DNA of 64,000 nt, from assembly GCA_963738325.1 (NCBI GenBank), contig CAVTWD010000002.1, positions 124,001-188,000 of the forward strand. The letters run 5' to 3'. The position numbers and the translations under genes were made by a program. Positions 9,569-17,131 of this stretch are shown here, piece after piece (position 1 is the stretch's first letter; the number at the start of each line of letters is the position of its first letter). The notes below the pieces were generated by a model that was not told the origin of the DNA, did not search any database, and was given only the letters and a program-made list of their open reading frames with translations. The DNA comes from CAVTWD01 sp963738325. GTDB taxonomy: Bacteria; Actinomycetota; Acidimicrobiia; Acidimicrobiales; Ilumatobacteraceae.

Positions 9569-9769
9569 TCAGATCACACGGACGTTCTGAGCCTCTTCCC
9601 CCTTGCGCCCCGGAGCGACGTCGAACTCGACGTGCTGGCCCTCGGATAGCGACCGGTACCCGGAACCCTGGATGTTCGAATAGTGAACGAAGACGTCTTC
9701 GCCGTCCTCGCGACTGATGAAGCCGTAGCCCTTCTCGTTGTTGAAGAACTTGACGGTGCCAGTAGCCAA
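9569..9769 (-). CDS. Cold-shock protein (CspA family)
   Basis: A 66-residue CSD protein with both RNA-binding motifs: GTVKFFNNEKGYGFI (RNP1 region) and DVFVHYSNIQG (RNP2 region). It binds single-stranded nucleic acid as an RNA chaperone. The upstream region on its strand carries a hairpin (ACCCGCC/GGCGGGT, 9814-9831), which fits the structured 5' leader typical of cold-shock genes, although a thermoswitch role is only a guess. Single-gene unit, followed by the hairpin at 9523-9544. Confidence 0.95.
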   Translation of the reverse strand: MATGTVKFFNNEKGYGFISREDGEDVFVHYSNIQGSGYRSLSEGQHVEFDVAPGRKGEEAQNVRVI

Positions 9770-9862
9770 TGCAGTTCTCTTCTCTTGTAATCCTCTTGCG
9801 AGCGCTTGCGATGACCCGCCATGTGGCGGGTTCCACCCACGCTAGCAGCCATCGCCGCCAGC

Positions 9863-10255
9863 TCAGCCGCTCGGGCTCAGCGTTTTGAGGTAGGCGATGA
9901 TCTCGGCGATCTGCTGGTCGCTGAGCGCGACCGCGGGCATGGTGGCCGGGTAGCCCTTGGTGATCTTCGCCTTCGGATCGCGAATCGACTCCGTGACGTA
10001 GGCGTCGTCGACCACGACTTGGTGCTCGTCCTGCAGTGTCACGGTGCTGCCCCACAGGCCCTTCCACGTCGGGCCGCTGCGAGGGCTGCCGTTCGTGCTG
10101 TGGCAGTCGAAGCAGAAGTTCTGCTGCGCCACCATCTGCCCCGCGGCGGCCTCGGGACTGAGCGGTACGGCCTTCGTGTCACTGCCGCAGGCCCCGACGG
10201 CGACGATCGCGACGATCGTCGCGGCGCCGGCGACCCAGGTGCGTACTGGACTCAC
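9863..10255 (-). CDS. Lipoprotein c-type cytochrome
   Basis: A 130-residue protein with a lipoprotein signal (VGACGS) and one haem c site, CFDCH, near residue 49. The Met axial ligand is probably in YPATMPAVALSDQQ, followed by the usual C-terminal helix IAEIIAYLKTL. This matches small class I cytochromes such as those fused to cytochrome oxidase subunit II. It is the last gene of the copper operon, 12 bases after CopD, suggesting an electron-transfer role linked to copper handling or a copper oxidase encoded elsewhere. Confidence 0.88.
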   Translation of the reverse strand: MSPVRTWVAGAATIVAIVAVGACGSDTKAVPLSPEAAAGQMVAQQNFCFDCHSTNGSPRSGPTWKGLWGSTVTLQDEHQVVVDDAYVTESIRDPKAKITKGYPATMPAVALSDQQIAEIIAYLKTLSPSG

Positions 10256-10267
10256 ACGCGGCCCTCG

Positions 10268-11443
10268 TCAGTTGGCGTCGAAAGTGGTGGTGAAGATCCG
10301 TCGATCGAACTCGCTCACGAGGGCGGACACTTGCAACGTCCAGCGCCCCTTGAACGGCACGTCGACCGTGGCGATGTAGTGATCGGGACCCGCCAGTGTC
10401 AGGGGCACCGGGAGCGGGCCCACGTCGCGCTTGGGCAGGCGCACCGTGGCCTGGACCTCCTGGAACTGCTGGAGGCTGCCGCCCGGCCCGCTGAGGTAGA
10501 CGTGGAGCGTGTTGGGACCGGTGCGGCCAGGGCTGAGCGAGAGCGACGCGATCACGTCACCCTGAACGAGGGCACGTGCCACCGGGCCAGTGGACGAGGC
10601 CGCCGGGTTCGCCGCCATGAGCGCAGCGGTCACGCCGAGCACGGCGACGCCCACTGCCACTTCGGCGACCACGCGCTGGCGCAGCGATCGCGTCGCCGAT
10701 CCGACGGCCGTCGCGGCGCCGACCGCCCGCACCGACAGCGAGCGCCGCCGCACGACCTGGCGGCTGAGGCCACCGATGGCCACCATCACGACGACGAGCC
10801 CGGTCTTGACGAGCAGGAGCTTGCCGTAGGTCGTGGAGGTGAGCGCATCGAGGCTCGGGAGCTGGCGCCAGGCGAGCAGCACCCCCGTGGCGGCGAGGAC
10901 GGCGACGGCGACGAAGGCCGCGGCCGAGAAGCGGTCGACCGTGGCCTCGCTGCCCTCGTCGGGCGCAGAACGGAGGGTGATCATGGCGAGGACCGCCAGC
11001 CCTCCGAACCACACGCCCATGGCGCACAGGTGGGCGATCGTGACGAGGAAGCCGACGGGCACGTGCCGCCCGGTCGAGCCGTGGCCCGCGGCCACGGACG
11101 CGACGACGGCCGCCCCGACCAGCGCCCAGAGAAGGGGCAGACGGGCTCGCGCACCGCGCCCCGCGCTCGCGGCCACCGCGGCAAGCGTGAGGAGGACGGC
11201 TCCGACGACGGCGGCCTTGCCTGCCGTGGTCTGGAGGAGAGAGCTCCAGGCATCGTGGTCGAACACGGCGGAGAGCCCGCGCTGCGCGCTGACGGGCACC
11301 TGGAGGACGATGGCGGTCCACGCCGCCAACATCGTGACGATGGCGACGCGGCGGCACCATCTTGCCCACCGCTCGTCGGGCACGGCGCGCGTGAGCATGG
11401 GGAAGGCGAGCGCCCCGACGAGCAGCCCGAGGCTGGTGATCAA
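10268..11443 (-). CDS. copD: CopD-family copper transport membrane protein
   Basis: About 390 residues with roughly eight hydrophobic helices of the CopD domain, for example ARLPLLWALVGAAVVASVAA and VTIAHLCAMGVWFGGLAVLA, where the conserved His sits. The last 100 residues form a soluble beta domain (LHVYLSGPGGSLQQFQE to the end) resembling FixH/YtkA-type modules. The frame continues upstream as FLAGLARFALITSLGLL, so the TTG at 11443 is unlikely to be the true start. CopD was probably fused to CopC and separated by a one-base shift near 11520. Role: copper movement across the membrane with CopC. Confidence 0.82.
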   Translation of the reverse strand: MITSLGLLVGALAFPMLTRAVPDERWARWCRRVAIVTMLAAWTAIVLQVPVSAQRGLSAVFDHDAWSSLLQTTAGKAAVVGAVLLTLAAVAASAGRGARARLPLLWALVGAAVVASVAAGHGSTGRHVPVGFLVTIAHLCAMGVWFGGLAVLAMITLRSAPDEGSEATVDRFSAAAFVAVAVLAATGVLLAWRQLPSLDALTSTTYGKLLLVKTGLVVVMVAIGGLSRQVVRRRSLSVRAVGAATAVGSATRSLRQRVVAEVAVGVAVLGVTAALMAANPAASSTGPVARALVQGDVIASLSLSPGRTGPNTLHVYLSGPGGSLQQFQEVQATVRLPKRDVGPLPVPLTLAGPDHYIATVDVPFKGRWTLQVSALVSEFDRRIFTTTFDAN

Positions 11444-11480
11444 GGCGAAGCGGGCCAGCCCGGCGAGGAAGCCGATCGCG

Positions 11481-11915
11481 TCACTGCCGCCCTGGCTCGC
11501 CTCGATGCCGGCGATCGAGCGCGCCGACGTCCGCCCCTGAGGCGGCGGCGCCCACCTGGAACGTGTAGGCGCCCTGCACCGGGTGGGTGTCCGCCGATAC
11601 CGCCCGCCAGGCGACCACGTAGAGGCCGTTGCCGAGGTTCTCGGTCACGGGGGCGGCGATCGCGCTCGGCCCGTCATGGCCGGCGCGGCCGAGCGTGACC
11701 TGGTGACCGCGCTGGTCGAAGAGGCGGAGGGCGCCGGGAGGGATGCCGACCGACTCGTCGAAGCGCACCTCGATCCTCGGCGGCGAGCTGTTCAGCTGGG
11801 CCCCGCCGACGGGCTCGCTGCCCACGAGGCTGGCGTGGGCGGAGGCCGGAGAGGCCAGACCGACCACGACCGCCAGAAGAGTGGCGACGAGTGCTGCCAG
11901 CCGGGCGCGGGTCAC
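11481..11915 (-). CDS. copC: CopC-domain periplasmic copper-binding protein
   Basis: A 144-residue exported protein. The signal peptide ends near SPASAHASLVGSEP, leaving the mature N-terminal His that binds Cu(II) in CopC proteins. DTHPVQGAYTFQVG near the end is the second conserved His segment. After ASGADVGALDRRHRG the frame leaves homology, whereas a +1 reading continues RSIAGIEASQGGSDAIGF into CopD, so this is very likely the N-terminal half of a CopC-CopD fusion cut by a single-base indel. Its ATG overlaps the stop of the YcnI-like gene by four bases. Confidence 0.85.
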   Translation of the reverse strand: MTRARLAALVATLLAVVVGLASPASAHASLVGSEPVGGAQLNSSPPRIEVRFDESVGIPPGALRLFDQRGHQVTLGRAGHDGPSAIAAPVTENLGNGLYVVAWRAVSADTHPVQGAYTFQVGAAASGADVGALDRRHRGEPGRQ

Positions 11916-12580
11916 GACGAGCGGCGCCGCAGGGCGATCACGAGACCGGTCGTCCCGAGCACGGCGCCGATGGCGCCCAGCACGATGCCGCTCACGGCCA
12001 GGCCGCTGCTGTCGCTCCCGGACTCCTCCCCCTCCGCCTTGGTCAGCGTAACGATCGGCGTGGGGTGCTCGGGCTCGGGCTGGCCCTCCTTCACCGGGTC
12101 GATCCAGCGCACCACGGTGCCGTCGTCATAGGTCTGCACCGTGGGGAAGGCCAGCGTCAGACCTGGTTGGTCGGGCATGGCGTCGACGGCGACGTCGAAG
12201 ACCTCGAACTGGCCGACGGGGACCTTCCCCCCCTCGAAGGTCACCTTCGAGACCACTTCGCTCACCTCGCCGTCATCGGTCTGCACCGGCTGGTCGAGCT
12301 TGCGGGTTTCGACCGTCACGGTCCAATCCCCGGTCGCCCGCGGCGTCACCGACGGAATGAGCACCGTGTCCGGGATGGCGATCTCGACCTTGGTCGTCGC
12401 CGACTTGTCGCTCTCGTTCGGCACGTCGAAGTGCAGCACCGCCGGCGCCCCCGCCGGCAACTGGTCATCCTCGATGGTGACATGGGCGGACGCGGCGGGA
12501 GCGATCAACGCGACCGCACCGCCCGCCAAGGCGACCGCGACGAGGGCCTTCACGCGGAGCGAATGAAGGAGGTGGCGCAT
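11912..12580 (-). CDS. YcnI/DUF1775-family copper-binding membrane protein
   Basis: A 222-residue protein: signal peptide ending APAASAHVTIEDDQ with the conserved mature N-terminal His, a DUF1775 beta domain (residues about 35-160), and a C-terminal helix GIVLGAIGAVLGTTGLVIAL followed by arginines as membrane anchor. YcnI proteins bind Cu(II) through that N-terminal His. The ATG at 12580 follows GAGGAGA. First gene of the operon YcnI, CopC, CopD, cytochrome c. Confidence 0.9.
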   Translation of the reverse strand: MRHLLHSLRVKALVAVALAGGAVALIAPAASAHVTIEDDQLPAGAPAVLHFDVPNESDKSATTKVEIAIPDTVLIPSVTPRATGDWTVTVETRKLDQPVQTDDGEVSEVVSKVTFEGGKVPVGQFEVFDVAVDAMPDQPGLTLAFPTVQTYDDGTVVRWIDPVKEGQPEPEHPTPIVTLTKAEGEESGSDSSGLAVSGIVLGAIGAVLGTTGLVIALRRRSS

Positions 12581-12706
12581 GTGACAGTTCTCCTCGGGCG
12601 AGCCGATTCGGTTCGCGCAACCGTCAGGTTCGCGCACGCGGCGGCCGCGATGGGCGCGAAACAAGCCGGTGGGGGCGTTCGTGGGGCGGTGTGGGGCCGG
12701 CGCGGC

Positions 12707-13177
12707 CTAGAGCTTCGTGGCCACTCGTTGGGCGCCGGTCGAGGGGGTGCCGGTCGCCGGGGTGTCCGCCACGCTGAAGCGGCGGCCGGAGACCTCGATG
12801 GGCTCGATGCGCACGAAGCGGGGCTTGGGCGAGGCGTTCCACGGGAACAGCGGCAGGTCCAGCGCCTCGAAGACCTCGTGCATGCGCTCGATCTCAACGG
12901 CCGGGCCCTTGATCACGACGCTCCACGCCTGGCCGGAGGCCGGTTCGTACCCGTCGATCTCGAAGGCGACCGATTGACCGAGCACCGCCGCCGCCAGCTT
13001 GGTCCCCTCGGCGGTGCGGAACACGATCGTGCCGTGGTCCACGACGTAGTTGATGGGGAAGATGTCGGGGCGGTTCTGGATGGATACCGCGAGCCGCCCC
13101 ACCTCGGTCCTGCGCAAGAGGTCCCAGCAAGCGGGCGTGTCGAGCACGACCATGCCGGTGCGGTTGTCGATCGTCAT
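12707..13177 (-). CDS. PNPOx-like flavin-binding protein (dormancy-type)
   Basis: A 156-residue split-barrel protein: LLRRTEVGRLAVSIQNRPDI, then FPINYVVDHGTIVFRTAEGT, the flavin-phosphate-binding turn, and AWSVVIKGPAVEIERMHEV. Similar proteins are often part of hypoxia/dormancy regulons. Two DevR-like palindromes (13211-13228 and 13266-13279) lie just upstream, at about -34 and -89 from the ATG at 13177, and the adjacent genes encode a DevS-like kinase, a CBS protein and a DevR-like regulator. The link is inferred from that context. Confidence 0.85.
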   Translation of the reverse strand: MTIDNRTGMVVLDTPACWDLLRRTEVGRLAVSIQNRPDIFPINYVVDHGTIVFRTAEGTKLAAAVLGQSVAFEIDGYEPASGQAWSVVIKGPAVEIERMHEVFEALDLPLFPWNASPKPRFVRIEPIEVSGRRFSVADTPATGTPSTGAQRVATKL

Positions 13178-13210
13178 GATCCCCAGCCTTACTGCCCGCG
13201 CCCCCCATCC

Positions 13211-13228
13211 CAGGGTCGAAGGTCCCTG
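13211..13228. promoter_or_regulatory. DevR/DosR-like palindrome 1
   Basis: CAGGGTCGAAGGTCCCTG. On the other strand the core reads GGGACCTTCGACCC, fitting a GGGAC-N4-GNCCC type DevR/DosR site. It lies 34 bases upstream of the PNPOx-like gene, where an activator would sit. Confidence 0.6.
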
Positions 13229-13265
13229 GGCGGTCACTTCGCGCAGGCCCACCGGGAGGTGCGCC

Positions 13266-13279
13266 GGGACCTTCGTCCC
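13266..13279. promoter_or_regulatory. DevR/DosR-like palindrome 2
   Basis: GGGACCTTCGTCCC, near-identical in core to the site at 13211-13228 read on the other strand. It lies between the divergent PNPOx-like gene and the small ORF/GAF kinase pair, 49 bases before the ATG at 13328. Confidence 0.6.
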
Positions 13280-13327
13280 TGGCCGCCGGCGCCGCCGAGG
13301 CGAGATGCTGGACCAGAGGTGGTGACC

Positions 13328-13507
13328 ATGAGCGTCCCGCAGCACGACGACTATGCGGTGCCGTGGGCCTTGCTCGATGTCGCGGTCGAGGCGAAGCCCG
13401 AGGAATCGCCTGAACCATCCGATCAGCCGACCACTCGCGAGGCCCCCGCCGCACCGGACAAGCCCGGCTATGACGACGATCTCCCCTCCGAGTACTTCGT
13501 TGCATGA
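13328..13507 (+). CDS. Small acidic hypothetical protein
   Basis: A 59-residue open frame, MSVPQHDDYAVPWALLDVAV to PSEYFVA, rich in Glu, Asp and Pro, with no family I recognise. The ATG at 13328 is preceded by AGAGGTGG and by DevR-like palindromes. Its stop (13505-13507) overlaps the TTG at 13500 that best fits the start of the GAF kinase, an arrangement typical of translational coupling. It may be a real small regulator or merely a leader; composition alone cannot decide. Confidence 0.45.
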   Translation: MSVPQHDDYAVPWALLDVAVEAKPEESPEPSDQPTTREAPAAPDKPGYDDDLPSEYFVA

Positions 13508-14681
13508 CGAAGCATCCGACATTCACCCGTCGGATCGAAGTCTCACGGGCGCCGCGACGCAGGAGCGGCCATCTCGCGGCGCCGCCAACCGGCGCAGGGA
13601 GACCGACCGGCTGATCGACGCCGTCGTCGGTGTGATCTCCGAGACCAGCTTGCCGCTCCTGCTCCGGCGGATCACGGAGGCGGCCTGTGACCTGACGGGC
13701 GCCCGTTACGGGGCGCTCGGAGTGCTCGGGCCCGACGGCTCGCTCAGCGACTTCGTGGCGGTGGGGATGACGCCGAAGCAGCGCGAGGCGATCGGCGCGC
13801 CGCCCGTCGGCCTGGGACTCCTGGGCAAGCTCATCGCCAACGGCGGGCCCGTGCGCCTCGACGACCTCACGAAGCATCCGGACGCGGTGGGCTTCCCGCC
13901 CCATCACCCGCGCATGCGCACCTTCCTCGGCGTGCCGATCCGCGTGCGAGGCGACGCCTTCGGCAACCTGTACCTGACCGAGAAGCGGGGCGGTCGACCT
14001 TTCACGGCCGCCGACGAGCGCCACGTGCTGGTGCTCGCCACCGCAGCGGCGGCCACCATCGACAACGCCCGCCGCCAGTCGTTGGAGCACGACGTCGCCG
14101 TCCTGAAAGAACGCGATCGGGTGTCGCGCGACATCCATGACACGGTCATCCAACGGCTCTACGGGGCGGGGATCGCTCTCGAGGCGACGCGGCGGCGACT
14201 CGACCACGACGAGGCCCACCGGCTCGCGGAGGTGATCGACGGGCTCGACGCCACGATCGGGGACCTCCGGTCGGTGATCACCGCGGCTCCCGCCGGCCAA
14301 GCCGAGGCCGGCTTGCGGGCCGAGGTGCTCGCCACCGTGGCCCGGGTGGTCGGGCCGCTCGGGTCCGAGCCGCTCGTGAGGGTGGGCGCCGACGTGGACC
14401 AGCGGGTGAGCGACGGGCTGGCCGAGCACGCGGTCGCCGCCGTCCGTGACAGCCTCGAAGAGCTCGGCCCGGTCGTCGCCTCCCGGGCGGTGCGGGTGGC
14501 CGTCGAGATCTTCGACGAACGGCTGGTGGTCCGGGTCGAGAGTGACGTGGCCGCCGAACCCCCCACCCTCGGTGGGAGCCGCACCCGCCTGATCGCCCGG
14601 GCGCGGGCGCTCGGTGGGCATTTCATGCGCGACGACGACGCCGACCGGACCACGCTCACCTGGGTCGTGCCCCTCGTCTGA
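13500..14681 (+). CDS. GAF-domain sensor histidine kinase, DevS/DosT-like, degenerate ATPase
   Basis: About 393 residues. A GAF domain comes first (EAACDLTGARYGALGVLGPD through FLGVPIRVRGDAFGNLYLTE), then a HisKA_3 dimerisation helix with the phospho-acceptor His in RDIHDTVIQRLYGAGIALEA. The C-terminal part aligns in length with HATPase_c, but the N-box reads VRDSLEELGPVVAS, without the Asn of the usual NxxRHA, and the DDGxG loop reads VESDVAAEPP. ATP binding may therefore be lost. Start TTG at 13500 overlaps the preceding small gene; an ATG at 13353 is also in frame but lies inside it. Partner: the regulator at 15372-16040. Confidence 0.82.
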   Translation: MHDEASDIHPSDRSLTGAATQERPSRGAANRRRETDRLIDAVVGVISETSLPLLLRRITEAACDLTGARYGALGVLGPDGSLSDFVAVGMTPKQREAIGAPPVGLGLLGKLIANGGPVRLDDLTKHPDAVGFPPHHPRMRTFLGVPIRVRGDAFGNLYLTEKRGGRPFTAADERHVLVLATAAAATIDNARRQSLEHDVAVLKERDRVSRDIHDTVIQRLYGAGIALEATRRRLDHDEAHRLAEVIDGLDATIGDLRSVITAAPAGQAEAGLRAEVLATVARVVGPLGSEPLVRVGADVDQRVSDGLAEHAVAAVRDSLEELGPVVASRAVRVAVEIFDERLVVRVESDVAAEPPTLGGSRTRLIARARALGGHFMRDDDADRTTLTWVVPLV

Positions 14682-14802
14682 GCCCGGGGGCCCGCCCGTC
14701 TCGTTCTACTGGGCGGTACTCGAGACGGACGTTGCGACCGAATTTCCCGCAGAGGTCGAGGCGGCTTGGCTGGTCGAACGGAGCTCCCCGGATGCGGGGG
14801 TC

Positions 14803-14831
14803 CGACGGGGGAAGGTCTCCTTCCCCCGTCG
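14803..14831. terminator. Hairpin downstream of CBS gene
   Basis: Perfect 13-base arms, CGACGGGGGAAGG and CCTTCCCCCGTCG, around TCT. It sits five bases after the stop of the CBS gene and between convergent genes, so it can end both. Its core GGAAGGTCTCCTTCC recurs at 36626-36654 and, in reverse orientation, at 44369-44396. Confidence 0.7.
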
Positions 14832-14836
14832 CTCAT

Positions 14837-15277
14837 TCAGTGCTGGTGCGCGCTGCTCGCCATCGCCGCATCGAGGAGGGCCACGAGCTGGCGGGTGGTG
14901 ATCATCCCGAGGGGCCGCCCGTCGTCGTCGACGACGAAGGTCACCGGGCTGGGCGCGCGTCGCACCGAGGCGACCACTTCGGCCAACGGCGTGGACGGGG
15001 CGACGCACGTCGCCGGCCTGGCGCAGTCGGCCGCCATCCGCTTCGTGCCCGAGGTGGTCCGCCGGCCCCCGGCGATCACCAGGGCTCGATCGTCGATCAC
15101 GCCGACGACCCGCCCCTCGCGCACGACGGGCACGAACCCACAGCCGCTGCGAGCGAGAACCTCCCAGGCCGCGCCCAGGCTGTCGTGCTCGGCCACCCCG
15201 AGCGGGTCTGCCTCCATCACATCGATGGCTCGAAGCTCCGCCAAGGCCACGAACGCACACCCGACCGGAGTCTTCAT
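14837..15277 (-). CDS. CBS-domain pair protein (hypoxic-response-protein-like)
   Basis: A 146-residue protein of two CBS motifs: residues about 15-70 (IDVMEADPLGVAEHDSLGAA, GFVPVVREGRVVGVIDDR) and 85-140 (CVAPSTPLAEVV, VTFVVDDDGRPLGMITTRQL). Stand-alone CBS pairs sense adenine nucleotides; HRP1 of mycobacteria, a DosR-regulon protein, has this architecture. The setting between a DevS-like kinase and a DevR-like regulator, and the palindrome at 15336-15349 upstream, support membership of such a regulon. Followed by the hairpin at 14803-14831. Confidence 0.87.
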   Translation of the reverse strand: MKTPVGCAFVALAELRAIDVMEADPLGVAEHDSLGAAWEVLARSGCGFVPVVREGRVVGVIDDRALVIAGGRRTTSGTKRMAADCARPATCVAPSTPLAEVVASVRRAPSPVTFVVDDDGRPLGMITTRQLVALLDAAMASSAHQH

Positions 15278-15335
15278 GGCCTCATGTCAGCAGCGTGCGC
15301 CCCCTGCAGGCTGCGGGCGAGGGGCACCGGGCCGG

Positions 15336-15349
15336 AGGACCAACGTCCT
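15336..15349. promoter_or_regulatory. DevR-like palindrome 3 (weaker)
   Basis: AGGACCAACGTCCT, a perfect GGAC-N4-GTCC inverted repeat, 59 bases upstream of the CBS gene start. It differs from the 13.2-kb sites at the outer G/C pair. Confidence 0.45.
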
Positions 15350-15371
15350 TTCGCGGCGGGCCAGGAGCCCG

Positions 15372-16040
15372 TCAGTCGCCGGCAGGGTTCTGCAGGTGGC
15401 GGGCCGCGTACACAGCGGCTTCGGTGCGCCGGCTCATGCCCATCTTGGACAGCACGGCCGTGACGTAGTTCTTCACCGTCTTCTCCGCCAGGTAGAGGCG
15501 CTCGCCGATCTGGCGGTTGGTGAGCCCCTCGGCGAGGAGCTCGAGGATCCTGCGCTCCTGATCGGTGAGCCGGGCGAGGCGGGCGTCGACTTCGGGTCCC
15601 CGCCGGAGCCGCTCGAGCACCCGCGCCGTCACCTGCGGGTCGAGGAGGCTGTTGCCGGCCGCCACGGAACGGACGGCGGACACGAGGTCGCCGCCGCGCA
15701 GCTGCTTCAGCACGTACCCCGCGGCGCCGGCCATGATGGCATCGAAGAGCGCTTCGTCGTCGGAGAACGACGTGAGCATGAGGCAGGCCGTTCGGGGATG
15801 GTTCGAGCGGATGTCGCGGCACACCTCCACCCCGTTGCCGTCCGGCAGGCGCACGTCGAGCACGGCCACGTCGGGATCGAGGGCGTGCACCCGGCCGAGG
15901 GCTTCGGCGGCGGCGCCGGCCTCGCCCACCACCTTGATGTCCCCCTCGGCCTCCAGCAGGTCGCGCAGGCCGCGGCGGACCACTTCGTGGTCGTCGAGGA
16001 GGAACACCGTGATCGGGGGCGGATCTGGCACCACGTCCAT
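15372..16040 (-). CDS. NarL/DevR-family response regulator
   Basis: A 222-residue regulator. The receiver domain has the acidic pair in VFLLDDHEVVRRGL, the phospho-acceptor Asp in DVAVLDVRLPDGNG, a Ser/Thr in MLTSFSDDEA, and Lys in AAGYVLKQLRGGDL. A LuxR-type HTH follows (LTDQERRILELLAEGLTNRQ, YLAEKTVKNYVTAVLSKMG), closely matching the DevR recognition helix. The ATG at 16040 was chosen because it begins directly before the receiver domain. It likely binds the palindromes at 13.2 and 15.3 kb. Confidence 0.9.
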   Translation of the reverse strand: MDVVPDPPPITVFLLDDHEVVRRGLRDLLEAEGDIKVVGEAGAAAEALGRVHALDPDVAVLDVRLPDGNGVEVCRDIRSNHPRTACLMLTSFSDDEALFDAIMAGAAGYVLKQLRGGDLVSAVRSVAAGNSLLDPQVTARVLERLRRGPEVDARLARLTDQERRILELLAEGLTNRQIGERLYLAEKTVKNYVTAVLSKMGMSRRTEAAVYAARHLQNPAGD

Positions 16041-16179
16041 TCTCCCAGGCGCGAGCGGGGTCTGCCGGTGACCCTTGGGGGTGGCGTTGACGCTCACCAG
16101 GCGATCGGCCAACATCGAGGCGTCGTTCCTGGCGGTGCCGCGTCGGGCACCGTGCCGAAGGCGAGGACCCAGACCGGCG

Positions 16180-17096
16180 GTGAGCCACCAGCACGCCCAC
16201 CACCACGGATCACCGGAGGACCGAGCCGGGGCGCGCCACGGTCGTGCCCTCGGCCGAGCCCTGGTGCTCGTGGTCTCGTTCCTCGTCGTCCAGCTGGTGA
16301 CCGGCTTGATCACCGGCTCCTTGGCGCTGCTGTCCGACACGGGCCACATGGCGACGGACGCACTCGGCCTCGCCATGGCCCTGGCCGCCATCCGCGCCGC
16401 CTCCACGGTGCAGGCCCATCCGCAGCGGACCTTCGGGCTCTACCGCCTCGAGATCCTCGCCGCCCTCGCCAACGCCGTCCTGCTCTTCGGCGTCGCCACC
16501 TTCGTCCTCGTCGAGGCGGCCCAGCGGCTCACGGAAGACCAAGTGATCCCGTCGGTGCCCGTCATCGTGGTCGGCGTGCTCGGCCTCGGGGTGAACCTGG
16601 CCGCCTTCGCCCTCCTGCGCGAAGGCGCCAAGGAGAGCCTCAACCTGCACGCCGCCTACGTCGAGGTGCTCTCCGACACGCTCGGCTCGGTGGGCGTCAT
16701 CGTCGCCGCCATCGTCTGGGGTCTCACCGGTTGGACATGGGTCGACCCGGTCATCGGCGCGGCCATCGGCGTCTTCATCCTCCCCGCGCCTTCGGCATCG
16801 GTCGGGAAGCGCTGCGCGTGCTCGTCCAGGCCGCCCCCCCGGGGCTCGACGTGGCCGGGCTCCAGCAGGATCTCGCCGGCATCCCGGGAGTGGTCGACGT
16901 CCACGATCTCCACGTGTGGACCCTCACCTCCGACATGGAGGTCGCCTCCGCCCACCTCATGGTGCGCGTCGGCACCGACGCCCACGCCGTGCTCGACCAG
17001 GCTCGCCAACTGCTCGACGAGCGCCACGGCCTCGCCCACGCCACCCTCCAGGTCGAACCCGACGACCATCGCGGCTGCGACGACGTCAGCTGGTGA
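16180..17096 (+). CDS. Cation diffusion facilitator (CzcD-type), frameshifted
   Basis: A Zn2+/Co2+/Cd2+ exporter of about 305 residues. A His-rich N-terminus (HQHAHHHGSPED) is followed by six helices with the metal site in LALLSDTGHMATDALGLAMA and again in LHAAYVEVLSDTLGSVGVIV. The cytosolic domain ends VDVHDLHVWTLTSDMEVASA. The frame breaks at about 16785: LPRAFGIGREALRVL requires one more C in the run CTCCCCGCGCC, so a homopolymer contraction is the simplest explanation. Start GTG at 16180. Divergent from the DevR-like regulator. Confidence 0.85.
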
Positions 17097-17131
17097 GGCG
17101 CCCGCATCCGTAGGCCTGCGATGCTGGGGAT

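Noticed and set aside
9770..9862. Riboswitch upstream of the cold-shock gene
   Set aside because: Only a single hairpin is visible and there is no known riboswitch consensus, so it is mentioned just as possible leader structure.
14766..16900. Long + strand frame leading into the CDF C-terminus
   Set aside because: Only the part after 16785 is coding; the rest is antisense to the CBS and regulator genes.
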